A stretch of 64,000 nt of DNA from Coptis chinensis (GCA_015680905.1 CM027381.1:68499501-68563500), one strand, 5' to 3'; shown: positions 12,591 to 24,828, counted from the first letter of the stretch. Program-made: numbers and translations. The notes: generated by a model not told the origin, from the sequence alone.

Positions 12591-13290
12591 GCTATGACAA
12601 AATCTGACAAAGTTACTACGTTTAGCTTCGTCAGTCTAAGTTTGAATGTTTTTACGCTCGCTTAGTCCGTTACTATCGTTATGACAAAATCTGATGAAGT
12701 TACCACGTTTAGCTTCGTCAGTCTAAATTTGAACATTTTTATGTTCGCTTAGTCCATTTCTATCGTTACGGCAAAGTCTGACGAAGTTACCACGTTTAAT
12801 TTCGTCAATCTAAGTTTGAACGCTTTTTCGTTCTCTTAGTCCGTTACTATCGTTACGACAAAATCTGACGAAGTTACCACGTTTAATTTCGTCAGTCTAA
12901 GTTTGAACGCTTTTACGCTCGCTTAGTTCGTTACTATCGCTATGATAAAATATGACGAAGTTACCACGTTTAGCTTCGTCAATCTAAGTTTGAACGCTTT
13001 TACGCTCGCTTAGTCTGTTACTATCATTATTTACGACAAAATCTGACGAAGTTACTACGTTTCACTTCGTCAGTCTAAGTTTGAACGCTTTTACGCTCAC
13101 TTAGTATGTTACTATCGTTACGACAAAATCTGACAAAGTTACCACATTTAATTTTGTCAGTCTAAGTTTGAACGTTTTTACGCTCGCTTAGTCCGTTACT
13201 CTCGCTATGACAACATCTGACGAAGTTACCCCGTTTCATTTCGTCAGTTTTGAGTTTGAACATTTTTGCGCTCGCTCAGTCTCATTTTGT
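12591..13290 (+). repeat. 87-bp tandem repeat array in the Tat element
   Basis: About eight copies of a unit containing CGACAAAATCTGACGAAG, CACGTTTAGCTTCGTCAG and TTTACGCTCGCTTAGTCCG. Copies begin near 12591, 12678, 12765, 12852, 12939, about 13029, 13117 and 13204, a regular 87-bp step apart from one 3-bp insertion. The array lies just after integrase. Each unit holds a short inverted repeat (CTGACGAAG / CTTCGTCAG). Confidence 0.9.
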
Positions 13291-13540
13291 CAAGTTAAAG
13301 TTAGCATTGGGAGTGTTTCATTCTATTTCATTTCATCTACATAACTCAACAACATTATCAGTTTTCCACATGGATGTTATTTGACATCGCAACGATATTC
13401 AATTGCCAACACATACTTTATTTTTATTTTTATCAATAGAATTTTTAGCTCTTTGGTATTACATTCACAAAATCACATAATAATTTGTTTGGGAAAATAC
13501 AATGGTTCCTTACCAGTTCTTCACTTATACAACTCGTACA

Positions 13541-16420
13541 AATCTTTGTAATTCATCTTTTCACGTTCTAGTTCATCTCCCGTTTCTGTTAGGTTCTCTG
13601 TCAATTGTCTTATGGTCGATTCACAATGTGCCATTTGCACGTGATCTTGGATGAGCCGCTCGTTTAAATCTGTCATCCGCTTGTTAAGTTTTTCTACCTC
13701 TTTTTGCGCATGTTTAAGTTCTTAATCTTTGGTCGCCGCAAGTGCCTTCAATTATGTCACCTCTGTTTTTAAGCGTTTGTGTTCTTCCGTTATCTCATAG
13801 GCCTTCTCGAATTCTTCGTACGATCTCCGCTCTGCTTCTTCCGTCCGCTTGATTAAGTCATTGTTTTCGTCTTCTAACTCTCTATTGGTTCCTCTTAACG
13901 CTTTTTTTGCTTCTTCCAATTTTCGGTTGAGTATCTTCACTTTCTTTATTTCTTCTGGTGCATTGACATCATTCGAAACGAAATTTTTCTTCGCGGCCTT
14001 TTCGTGAATTTCTTTCGTCCGTACTACCACCGCTTTTAACCTGCGGCAGGAAGATATCTAGTTTTTCATCAATCTTTCAGACTTAATTACAAATTTATGA
14101 TAACTAATAAAAAATACTGACATACCTGGTTCATACTGTCAAAAATCATTGACACTGCTCTGTCATATTCTCCGATATTCTCGGTGTTTTGGTCATATTT
14201 TCGATATTTTTCGAGCCCCTCCATTGGGCACGACACAATGTCTTTATCCCATATTCTTTGGATTGTTGGCCCCACATTCTCCCACAATATCTCGCTCATT
14301 TCATCGTTCTTTCTTTTTTACCACGATTCTTGATTTTCTTTTGGCTTGGACATATTCTTTTCTTTGTTTTTTTTTTTTTCTGAGTTTCTGCCAGTGTCCT
14401 TGGTACTTGGCGTGGTCCCTGGCGATACCTTCGCTTCGTCTTCTAGACTTAAGCATCTCTACTTCATCTACCAATTTCAATGGATTAGTGTTGGACACGA
14501 ATTTCATTACCGTCCAAACACAATAATAAAATTCAATGATCAACTTACTGTTAATAGATTCTGTGGTTTTTCTCTGTGAATAGTATTACCCCTGACAGTA
14601 CTTGTCAGTGGTCGTGGGATTTTTTGCTCCTGCATTTTGCTCTGCCGTGTGTTTTCTCTCACCAACTTTGTGTTCTTCGCTGCACTATCTTTTGCAAGTA
14701 TCATTGTTTCGTTATCTTCCCAACTATTCTTTTCCTGCATATACCAAAGCAGAATGATATATTACATCTCCCCGGCCGTTTTACATATCTATGTTTTTCT
14801 ACGGTACATACATTTTCTTCTTTGGGTTGAGAACATCTTATATTTCGTATGGGCTGTTTTGTGCATTGTAGTCTCGTCCCTCGGGGCATCATACATAATC
14901 GCGTTGTTTGTCTCTCTTGGTCTTCGTTCACCCTGTTTCTTGTGAAACATTTTCTTTTGTACAATTTGCTATTTGTGCTTGGCAAGCATAGTACTAATTC
15001 TCGTTTTGTTAAATCCGTTCCATCTTCTTTTTCACTATCGCTATCGCTGCCAAATATTGCATTTTTGAGTCTCTTACTCCTGTTCTCCATTTCACTATGT
15101 GTCTCCCTTGACCTATCAAGCCGTCATTCGATTCCCCCATAGTTTCTGAAATCAACAATATCATCAAAGTAGCTCAAATCTACCAATATTTCGTCGGAAC
15201 ATTTATTAAAGAAAAAACGAATGTTATTCTCCACTTCCTTGTCCAATTCAATTTCTGGTAGTATACTCGCGTTTTCTGTTAGACACAAAAATAACTCATA
15301 TTAGTCAACAATTTATTCGTAGTACAATTTTCAATACTAATGTTTTGGCTTACCTCAAAATTTGTTCGGCACTTTAAACTCTGTCGGATTCCAGTTCCCT
15401 CGCAAGCGATACAGAAATCTATCCCATCCGGTATATATTTTCAAGAACCCTTTAAATCTTCTATTTGTATTCTTGAATTCAACTTCAAATTTTATATACC
15501 CTTTCGTAAGTATGGCTTTTGGTTATATCAACGCGAAGAATTCTTGAGCCCCGAACCTTCTGTTAAATTCATTTTGTAAACGGTGCGCTCTCGTAAAGAT
15601 TAGCCATAACGAAATTGGCAGTTGTCCCCGTGCAATTTGCCACCACTCCAATAATTGTGCAATTTCTTTACTCAATGGAATTGTACTCCCGCAACTTAAT
15701 TTGACCATCGTCGCGACTTCGTGTATTCGCTGTACATGTCACCTTCTTTCCACCTCACCAAGTCTACGATCGTCATCGAGTCTTCTTCTTCTCGATTATT
15801 TTTCGCCCGTATAATACGGTCGTTTCTACTTGCTGCCAAAAAAAAACCCCCCGGGTCAGATAGCTCAAAAACCGGATTCACCTGATCCAAATGGGGTGCA
15901 CTGGGCCAAATCAGTGCGACGCAGGTACGGTGCCCTTCCCTTGCTGGCACTGCACCATATCGTGTTTGTTCAAATTAGATTTTGAATAAGGGCGCCATCA
16001 TCAGTATCACCATCACAGAACAAACACGAGATCAGAAACAAGATAATCAGTAGAGACATGCGATATTTGATCGTGCAAAAATCTAAAATCCAGATCACGT
16101 GAGTACCTCATAAACACAAAGTTTCATGGCAACAACACGTACAGCGCATGGACATAAAGCTTCATGGCAATAGCACATACAACGCATTAACATGAAGCTT
16201 CATGGTGAGAGCACATACCGATGGCCTATCACAACGAAGCAGACTTCTCTTATGGGATTGGTGGTACCGGCTTCCCACTTGCTGCACAGACCATCTACGT
16301 CGATAGATATGGGGCAAGAACGAACGCGAGTCGCTAGCATGCTCTGCCACCAAAGGTCCTGTTGTTTTGTAAGCCAACCTTGTCCCCTGAGCCTAACCGA
16401 AAACCGACACAAGTTTATAT
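13541..16420 (-). pseudogene. Antisense coding region of the Tat element (aORF-type), fossil
   Basis: Minus-strand reading segments at 13752-14030, 14087-14299, 14701-15090, 15523-15708 and 15696-15950 look protein-like, while the plus strand here gives only Phe/Leu-rich shadows. The 13752-14030 piece is a charged coiled coil (KVKILNRKLEEAKKALRG, ELEDENNDLIKRTEEAER). The 14701-15090 piece is basic and Ser/Asp-rich at its start (FGSDSDSEKEDG). TATA-like TATATAAA/TATATAAG motifs occur on the minus strand near 16413-16426 and 16650. Extra ORFs antisense to gag-pol before the 3' LTR are known in some Tat families such as Grande. I do not recognise the protein. The region looks broken and may have had introns. 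Confidence 0.55.
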
Positions 16421-17207
16421 ATAAGCAGAGTTTGATGGAGAGAGAACGTAACTGCTAGTCAACGCGAAAACGAAACACAACGTTCTAGAGCAGAAGTGTT
16501 GGCGATACTACAGAAGAGGACAAGCTTTCTGTGACTTCAGGGAGTCTTGACCACGGCTGTTTGATGAGCGTCGAGGCCTTTTCTTGAATTGGGATTTGCG
16601 GTTTCGAATTATCGGAAGGAATCGCTCAGCCCTATGGTGCTGCGCCAGCACTTATATAAGGTTTTTCTAAGCTGGTTTTCCATTGCTGGTAGAATTCTTT
16701 TCTAATTCAACTTCGTCTCTAATCTTAATTCTTATCTACTCCACATTCTTATCTAATCCGAAACCTTTGAATCCAATTTGTATTTAATTTCCTTTTCTTT
16801 CTATTATTATTAAACTGCCCCTACATTTAATTTTAATTGTCTAATCCTAATATCGCTATTCCGCTGGCATGCGTCGTCGAAATCAATTTTCGTATTATTA
16901 CGTAATGCGTTAGGTACAGTTTTGGCCATTAATTTCTTTTGCAATTTTTTATGTGCATCTTTTATTTTTTTCTGTGCATTTTCAGCCATATTTTATTTAA
17001 CTACATTGCGTCCCGTATACGTTAGTTTGACATTATTTCGTTCCCAATAATTCACGAATTTTTCCCGACTGTCCATTTTCCTATCATTTACGTTCACACG
17101 ACACTTTGTTATACATTCCGCTCACTCTTTTCTTATTCCATTTTTTCCTTGATTTTTCTTCTCTTCTTTGCCATATGAACTTTGTTCGCATGCCAAAGAG
17201 GGGGCAG

Positions 17208-17688
17208 TGTTTCGACCCCCACCTACATGGCAAACGTCCCTTAGTAGGGGTCTCTATTTTATTCATTTAATCGACAGGGCTAAAGCCCAATTTGCAATAC
17301 CATAGATTAATGTACAAGCCCATTAACTCATGTGTCTAAGGCTAAACCTTAGCCACATGGCTTGCCACTAATGTACATTAATTTATGTCCAGATTTGTTT
17401 TTTATCAATGAGATAATTATCAGTTGAGAGTTATATTCAATTACAATTACTTAAGCTACAAGAATACTTGAGCTACAAGGAGTCTCTACTCTACCTATAT
17501 AAATACCAAACTATTTTTTATACAGAACTACGTTCTTGAGACTTGATCCCATCAATAATTTGGGTACGTAGGCAACCGAAAGGTACAGTCTCATCATTCA
17601 CTTGATCACCATCGCTTTTTCACTACTTTTCCACGTTCTTCATCTTTTTCGTCACCACTTAGTGTTTTGATCATATTTGGTCGAAACA
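17208..17688 (+). repeat. 3' LTR of the Tat element
   Basis: 481 bp, matching 5088-5577. It is preceded by the purine tract AAAGAGGGGGCAG and followed by the target duplication GCTGT. Confidence 0.93.
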
Positions 17689-17789
17689 GCTGTCACAATA
17701 CAAATTGCAAACAATAACACTGATTTGATGTGTGCTTCTTAGCTGCTACTATCAATATCATTGTTGAAGTCAACAAAATATTGTTATGG

Positions 17790-18300
17790 GTACTCCTGAA
17801 TACTGAAACATGAGTGCAGTTTCGGTGTGACTGCTACATGAATAATGGAGACTGAAGAGTGTTAGTTAGGTGTGACTGTTACCTGAATAAATGAGTGCAG
17901 TTTAGGCGTGACTGCTACCTGAATAGATAAGTGCAGTTTAGGCTTGATTGCTACCTGAATACTGAAGACTGGAGAGTGCAGTTTAGGCATGACTGCAACC
18001 TGAATAGATGAGTACGTGCAGTTTAGGTGTGACTACTACTTGAATAGATGAGTGCAGTTTAGGCGTGACTGCTACCTGAATAAATGAGTGCAATTTAGGC
18101 ATGACTGCTACCTGAATAGATGAGTGCGGCGTGACTGCTACCTAAATAGATGAGTGCAGTTTAGGCTTGACTGCTACCTAAATAGTGAATACTGAAGAGT
18201 GCAGTTTAAGCGTGACTGCTACCTGAATAGATGAGTGCAATTTAGGCGTGACTACTACCTGAATAGATGAGTGCAGTTTAGGCTTGACTGCTACCTAAGA
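17790..18300. repeat. 36-bp tandem array inside the outer LTR element
   Basis: More than ten imperfect copies of a roughly 36-bp unit: GAGTGCAGTTTAGGCGTGAC followed by TGCTACCTGAATAGAT. Some copies carry small insertions (for example ACTGAAGA). No coding capacity is seen. Confidence 0.88.
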
Positions 18301-19415
18301 CATGAGTGTTGAATAGTGGGGACATCATTACTCATACTGTTAAGATGAAAAGGGGGAGGGGGATAAAGTGAAATATAAAGACATGAGAACTCTTCCACAT
18401 ACGTCTCCATATTCTCCTTGTCTCATATACTACTCAATGTCCTTATATCTTCATTTTCTCCCCCTCAAGTTGGAATATACAAATCTAAGTTGGAACATAC
18501 AAAGACTTGTTTATTCTGACTTGAACTTGAAACGGATGAAACCAAATACGAACGCAAACAAAAAGCTAACCATCCCCAAAGTTATACAACCAACAAATAC
18601 CCACTTCTAAGAACAAAGCAAAATAAGAGATACTTAGAGTAAGTGGATAACTACCACAAAACATAGCTGAACATTTTAACAAACATGTAACTTGGATGCG
18701 GAAATGGAAGACAAATACTTTGTTCACTAATACCAACTTGAACAAGCAAAGACGAATTTATACGACTAAATACCAACCAATGCCCACTTCAAATAACAAT
18801 ACTCCATACTCCAATAGACAAAGCATATATAGGCTAGAAAATATTCGAACCGGTGAATAGTGGCATGAATAGTACCTCAAACAATATCGATGAATAATAC
18901 TCGTGAACAGTACCGTGAATAGTATCGCAAACAACAACGGTGAATATTATCGTGAACAGTATGGTGAATAGTGCCTGTGAACAGTAACACAAGAGCATAA
19001 AAAAAATCAACTAGAATAGCACTAGATCTGCTCGTCGGAAAATAAAATCTCCAACTCAAAGAAACAATTACCACCAAAAATAATAGAAGACAGATAAGCT
19101 TGAGCCTTGTCAAACAAAAAGCTTTCAAAAAGAGTTCATCTAGAGAAAGAGAAGACTAGATCAGCAAACACCAGTGGAAACATGCTATTTCATACAGATG
19201 GGCACACCTATGATTGAGGGCAAAAGTATAGGCGCGCGCCTATGAATCAAGACAGAAGAACTTCAAACTTTGTTGCCCTCTTCTCATGAGAAAGATTGAA
19301 ACTTGAATATTTAAAACTGAAAAAGAATTGATTTTTTTTTCTTGTATATTGATTTTGGGGATACCTCTCCTAGCCTACCACTAAACTTAGATTTGAACCT
19401 AATGCTCCGATACCA

Positions 19416-19594
19416 TGTTAGTGGTGATGTTAGGATAGTTCTATTTAATTATTTAGATAACTAGTCGTCGCTATGTGTAGCGTCCAGATTAGCTTTGTCA
19501 TCATATCCTACATTATTATATATATTATCACGCAGCAACTACTAAATACGTATCCACACTTATAGAAACGTGAGACACTTTACATACTTCAACA
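19416..19594 (-). repeat. LTR of outer element (its 5' LTR) with adjoining primer site
   Basis: 179 bp, matching 4634-4815. On the minus strand it is followed directly by TGGTATCGGAGC (plus 19404-19415), a Met-tRNA type primer site. Confidence 0.85.
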
Positions 19595-20305
19595 GTATCA
19601 ACTGGTGATTTGGGTTGTGGTCTGCAGCTTGATGTTTTCTTAGATATGAGGGTGATTATATGAGGACCTCCCTCATTGCTTTTCCCTCTCACACATGGTT
19701 TGTGTCAATCCTAATATTATGGGCTTAGTCAATCTACAGGTAAACATCCTTGGGCAAGTGTGGTTAGTCTTTATGTCGTGATAGATAGCCAGATAGAGTT
19801 CATGTCTTTAATGTACTTTTGAGACAATAATAAAATTTCAACTTTACTAATCAAAAGAAAAATTGCAGATAGGAAAATACCTCAGATGAGGCTAAGAATC
19901 CTAAGGTTGAAGCTGGTGACAGTATTTTGTGGTTATTGAGTTTTACCAACTTGAGAAAATGGGGAAACGATAGTTGATTTTCAAGCCATAGGAGAATTTT
20001 TTGCTTTCATAGCCAATTTTGGATCAAACCCATGATCTCTTTGTAACTTTTCACCAATTGTAATCGCCAGGTAACTTTTTATTAGTTAGGGGGAGTAACT
20101 TTTTATTAGTTTGGTAGCAAAGTATGGTGGTGCTTACTGAAAACTATTCCAAAGGGCTCTTCTCTTCTCTCTCTCTTCAATCTAATATGAAAATTGGGGT
20201 TTCTTCATAATCAGATCCTCAATTTATACATTTCACTATTGCTTTAGTGAATTTTTTGCTTGCATGTTTGATTGGAGCTTCCTTGACTCTTCTGATCAGC
20301 AGTAG
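19595..20305. other. Unassigned flank between the nested element and the Copia fossil
   Basis: AT-rich, no ORF worth calling. Around 19800-19860 there is a tail-like AATAATAAAATTTC sequence that could end an old LINE or a transcript. I see nothing else. Confidence 0.4.
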
Positions 20306-22590
20306 TGCAATTCCTATTGAATATAGAATATACTTAATATATGATTCTCTAAATATAGGATATACTAAACACTCCTTATAATATATCCTATATATGTAAT
20401 TTCTTAATTACTTAGCGTCCAAGCAATTGTAACTATATAAGGAGAAGGTCTTCTTCCATTGTAATCATCGAAATATAATAAAATTAGTCCTTCTCAAATC
20501 TCTTATTCTTTGTATTAGTTTCTATATGGTATCAGAGTGGGTTCGATAATTGAACCTGGTTCTTTCGAATTGAATTCCGCTGCGAATTTCAAATTGAAAG
20601 CTCAATGGGTTCCAATGATGATACAACAATGGTATCATCAAACTCAAACCATAATCCTCACATTGTTCATAACCACATCGATGTACCCTTCCCAACTGGC
20701 AATACCCTAGATGAGAAAAATTACACCCTTTGGTTGAAGGTCATGAAGATGCGTATTAATGGTCGGAAGATGTGGGGGTACATTAGTGGTACTAAAACGA
20801 AGCCTGCAGAAGGGAGTGAAAAGTATGAAAATTGGTGCTCAGAGAACGATAAGGTGAAAGGATGGTTGTGTAATTCAATGTCCACAACACTAATGAACAT
20901 GTATGTTTGTTTGGAAACTGCGAAGGAAGTTTGGGACTCTCTTGAAGCTATGTACACCAACACATCTGATGAAACTCAAATCTTTGAGTTACAAAGGAAG
21001 TGTTTCTTAACAAAACAAACTGGTCGATCTCTTGCGACTTATTATGATGAATTAGCAGCAATTTTTCAAGAGATTGACTAGCGCAACACGGTGAAAGGAG
21101 GAAGTGTTGAGTTTATCGCCCTCCTACAAAAATATGTAGGACGTCTTAGGGTTCACATGTTCCTATCTGGATTGGATAATATGTATGATCAAGTGCGTGG
21201 TGAAATTCTTTGAAAAGACCCACCACTTACTTTGGAACAGTCTTATCAGATAGTATGAAGGGTGTCAGTTCACAAACAGGTGATGGGAACTCAAGCACCT
21301 TTAACTGAGTCTTCAGTTATGGCACTCAACTATAAAAAGGGACAACCTCAAGGTTCATAGAATTCTCAGAGAGAGACTTGACCCCTCCGCCTTGATCTTG
21401 AGTGTACTCATTGTGGAGAGAAGGGGCACACAAAACAGAAGTGCTATGAAGTCATTGGGTATCCGAAATGGTGGGATTTTATACAGTGACCAAAAAGGAA
21501 CATATAGCTGCGAAGAAGGATGTTGCTAAAAGTTCTCCTTTAGTGAATGTTGCCCAGTCAAGTATAAAAACTAAAGGTTGTGTTTTATTTGTAAATTCTT
21601 TGAATAGTACTTGGCTAATTGGTACTGGTGCATCAGATCACATGGTAAACGACTCTAGCATATTATCATCCATTTTATCAACCCAAACCTCTATATACAC
21701 AGCAAATGGTGGTTCCTCTCCTGTAATTGGAGAAGGTTCCACTAACATATCTGAATCCCTTACATTAAACTCTGTCCTTATTGTTTCTACTCTAGAGTAT
21801 AATATCTTGTCTGTCAGTAGGATCACTGTTGCACTTACATGTACCATGACGTTTTGGCCTCAATTCTGTATTTTTCATGACATAGTGTCTCGGCAGGTTC
21901 TTGGTTGTGGTGTTAGAAAAATCAATCTCTACTATTTGGACTTGATTAACAGTGGAGAGCAGAGAATTCATCAGGTGAATAAAGTCGAGGAATTGAAGAA
22001 GCAAAAGCTAATGTGTGGTTATGGCATCGGCGACTGGGTCATCTCTCCTTCAGGTATCTTCAGAAGTTAAATTCGCTATTATTTTCGAATTGTAGTATTA
22101 AAGAGTTTAAGTGTGATATTTGTGAACTAGCTAAGAGTCATCGTATTACATACTCTCCAAGTTTTAATAAAAGTTCAGAACCTTTTAGTATTATTCACTC
22201 TGATGTATGGGGTCCTTCACGTATTCATTCATTATTTGGAGCTCGTTATTTTGTGACTTTTATTGATGAGTGTACTCGTATGATGTGGTGTCCCTAATTA
22301 CCCATAAAAGTGAAGTCGATCTTTGAAGTATTTAAAAAAAATTATCAGATGTTTTTGACCCAATTCCAAAGGAGGATACAAGCGTATCAATCTAATAATG
22401 GAGGAGAATTTACTAGTAATGACATGTCGGAGTTCTTGACAAATAACGGCATTCGACATCAAACCTCTAATGTTGATACCCCATAGCAAAATAAGTTAGC
22501 TGAATGCATGAATAGACAACTGTTAGAAGTTGTTCGTGCATCTCTTTTTGGAATGAATATGCCATTGAATTATTGGGCACCGGCTTCATT
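20306..22590 (+). mobile_element. Ty1/Copia retrotransposon, 5' half only (fossil)
   Basis: The primer site TGGTATCAGAGTGGG (20528-20542) follows an AT-rich stretch that is probably the 5' LTR (about 20306-20526; left edge uncertain). Gag begins at 20605 (LDEKNYTLWLKVMKMRI, VKGWLCNSM, AKEVWDSLEAMY). A zinc knuckle CTHCGEKGHTKQKC lies near 21410, and a protease motif LIGTGASDHMVND near 21620. The pre-integrase motif LWHRRLGHLSFRYLQ is at about 22015, followed by CDICELAKSHR and integrase core start HSDVWGPS. The match ends at about 22585 (MPLNYWA). RT, RNase H and the 3' LTR are missing, and the rest carries several disabling changes. Confidence 0.88.
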
Positions 22591-23349
22591 TTCTCCCTTG
22601 AAGGAGAAGATTAGCTTTCCATAAAGAAGAAAGAACACGAAGAACGAGAAGAAGAACATAAGCCTAGAAAGACTAACTTATTAAGACTCGGCTAGTTAAA
22701 ACAGAATCTTTTATTATTAATCTCTCTCTGCCTCAAGTTCTGGAGACAAGAGTATAAGTGAATTGGCAAATTACATGAGGCACTTAGGTCCTCTATTTAT
22801 AGGGGTTACCATGAGTTCTAGAAGCATTCCAAACCGCCATTTGTTTCCTAATACAAATCAACTTCTTTCAGAGTCCAACTTCGTCTCCAAAATTGAGAAG
22901 GAATTGGCTATAGTGTCGTTTCAAGCGTCTGGACGCACGATCCATGCGTCTCAGACGCGAGAGTCGCGTCTAGACGTACGATAGTCGCATCTCAGATGCG
23001 AGACTCTATTTTCCTTCTTTTGCTTTATCCTTCTATCCTATTTTGCGGGCTTTGGTCCAAGCAACAAATGTTTTGGCCTTGGGCTTCCAAATTGGCTTTA
23101 AAATAGGTCCAAGTCGCATCTTTAATAGCTTCAATTCCTTAGGCTTCTCCATGATTATCCACGGGCTTTCCATGTGATCCTTAATGCTCTGAATTGCTCC
23201 GTTTTACCCCTTTTTCTCTAATATTCCACAAAACTCTCTCTTTCACCTGTAGAATCATAAAACATAACTTACAAACATTATTAGTCCACTAAGATGGCTA
23301 AACAAGAGGCATAATCGATGGTTAAATTGTACTTTTTGAGCACTTATCA
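22591..23349 (-). repeat. Unclassified dispersed repeat (TGATAAG... type)
   Basis: On the minus strand it begins TGATAAGTGCTCAAAAAG at 23349 and runs to about 22591, between the truncated Copia and hAT pieces. It has no gag or pol. It is rich in AAGCCC/GGCC words and has a GACGCGAGAG/CTCTCGCGTC palindromic patch near 22935-23005. A CTATAAATAG box at 22795-22804 could be a promoter on either strand. The layout resembles 30972-32173. It may be a solo LTR or a non-autonomous element; edges are approximate. Confidence 0.45.
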
Positions 23350-24828
23350 CTAGACACTACATGGACTTTGATTGGAAATTTCAAAAGTGTATCTTGAACT
23401 TTTGTTGTTTGCCCCCTCCCCATACTGGTGTTGCCATTATAGATGCAATTCATGAGTGTCTTATTGAGTGGGGACTCGAAACTAAGATTTCAACAATCAC
23501 CCTAGACAATGCATCTTCAAATGACAAAGTTATAAGTAGTTTGGAAACTATTTTTGCATCCAATGAGAACCTGTTTTTTGGTGGTAAGATATTTCATGTT
23601 TGGTGTTGTGCCCATATTTTGAACCTCATGGTGCAAGATGGGTTGAAGGAGATTGCAGGAGTGATTGTAAATGTGCGGGAGAGTGTCAAGTATGTCACTC
23701 TGACTCCTTCATCACTTCACAAGTTTAATGAAATTGTCAAGCAATTGCATCTGCCAATTGCAACCTCTAAAAGCTTGCCTTTGGATGTTTCTACTCGCTG
23801 GAATTCTACTTATGCTATGTTAGCAACTGCTATTGAGTTCAAAGATGTGTTTGTGAAGTACCAAGATAGAGAGCCCAACTATGTTTGGTTACCATCTGAT
23901 GAGGATTGGGAGCGAGCTGAAGAGGTGTGCAAGTTCTTAGAGATTTTTTATGAAGTCACACTTATTTTTTCTGGAACTTCCTATCCTACTTCAAATTAGT
24001 TTCTCCCTAAAATTTGGAAAATAAATGAATTGTTGAATGACATGATATTTGATGAGAGAGAGTATATTAGGAGCATGACTAAGGAGATGAAGGATAAGTT
24101 CGACAAATATTGGGGAGAGTGCAACCTGTTAATGGCACTTGCAGCAATTTTAGATCCTCAATATAAGATGGTATTGATTAATTTCTATTTTCCTAAGATT
24201 TATGCACCCGATAAACTTCAAAAATGTAAAGATGAGGTTAAAGATGCTTTGTACGACTTGTTTAATGATTATGTTTCAAAATATGCAAAAAGAAATGCTA
24301 GTAGTGTAGCTAGTGGTAGTGGAGTCGGTGCTTCAAAGGTGAAAACTAAGAGTAGGAATGAGTTTGATACGTGGGCGAGGCAATTGGATATGGTTCAGCC
24401 AAACAAATATGAGTTGGACATATACCTAGAAGAAAGCATTTACCTACCTGGAGAAGAGGATGATGATTTTGATGCTTTAACTTGGTGGAAAGCAAATACT
24501 CTTAAGTTTCGACACCTTTCAAAACTGGCTAGGGACATACTCTCTATTTCGGTTACCATCGTTGCTTCGGAATCAGCTTTTAGTGCTGGTGGTAGGGTTC
24601 TTGATCAGTATCGTAGCTCATTAAAGGCTGATGCAGTTGAAGGTTTGCTTTGCGGCGGAGATTGGTTGCGCAGTGATAGTGGGATTGAAGAGTTGTTCAA
24701 TGTAAGTGCTTAATTGATTTTTCTGTTTAAATTGATGTGTTATAATGCTTTTGTAATATTTATCTTGTGATATAAAATTGGGCGTTTAATTTACTTTGTA
24801 GGTTAAGGAAGAGAATAATGATGATTAA
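23342..24828 (+). pseudogene. hAT transposase, C-terminal two thirds, one internal stop
   Basis: Two same-frame segments (23361-23996 and 24000-24701) are separated by one TAG at 23997-23999. A last exon at 24802-24828 is joined in phase by a GTAAGT donor at 24702. Family motifs: TLDNASSND (first catalytic Asp region), FHVWCCAHILNLMVQDGL (Cys/His site), LDVSTRWNSTYAML, LAAILDPQYKM, and the hATC dimerisation region (LTWWKANTLKFRHLSKLARD, ASESAFSAGGRVLDQYRSSL with the catalytic Glu region). The N-terminal BED zinc finger is missing, as the copy starts in the middle of the RNase H fold after another repeat. It resembles plant Ac/RICESLEEPER-type proteins. The flanking non-coding end makes a transposon copy likelier than a domesticated gene. 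Confidence 0.9.

Larger units (their letters stand above)
5088..17688 (+). mobile_element. Ty3/Gypsy LTR retrotransposon, Tat lineage; full-length but broken fossil
   Basis: LTRs lie at 5088-5577 (490 bp) and 17208-17688 (481 bp), TGTTTCGACC...GGTCGAAACA, with the 5-bp target duplication GCTGT (5083-5087 and 17689-17693). A primer site containing TGGCGCC follows the 5' LTR, and a purine tract (AAAGAGGGGGCAG) precedes the 3' LTR. Parts in order: gag, aspartic protease, RT, RNase H, a second archaeal-type RNase H, integrase, 87-bp tandem repeats, and a minus-strand coding region. The double RNase H and an extra region before the 3' LTR are Tat-lineage traits. The coding frames carry many disabling changes (more than ten) and a LINE insertion. 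About 33 differences over about 480 LTR sites (about 7%) suggest a few million years, depending on the rate assumed. Confidence 0.93.
4634..19594 (-). mobile_element. Outer LTR element, short-LTR and apparently non-coding (TRIM/LARD-like), split by a Tat element
   Basis: Two LTRs of about 182 and 179 bp (4634-4815 and 19416-19594), TGTTAG...CAACA on the plus strand, are flanked by the 5-bp target duplication GTATC (4629-4633 and 19595-19599). On the minus strand the right LTR is followed at once by TGGTATCGGAGC, an initiator-Met-tRNA type primer site. The left LTR is preceded by the purine tract TTGAGGGAGAG, so the element reads right to left. Without the inserted Tat element its interior is only about 2 kb (4816-5087 plus 17694-19415), holds a 36-bp tandem array and shows no gag or pol. 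It is probably non-autonomous. The LTRs differ at about 18 of 178 aligned sites by my count (about 10%), so it is older than its insert. Confidence 0.85.

Noticed and set aside
12591-13290. 87-bp repeats considered as a CRISPR-like array
   Set aside because: The whole unit repeats with no unique spacers, inside a plant retrotransposon.
14149-14945. Plus-strand frames rich in Phe/Leu/Ser in the Tat element
   Set aside because: They are the complement of the charged, Lys/Glu-rich minus-strand frames; the composition is that of shadows.
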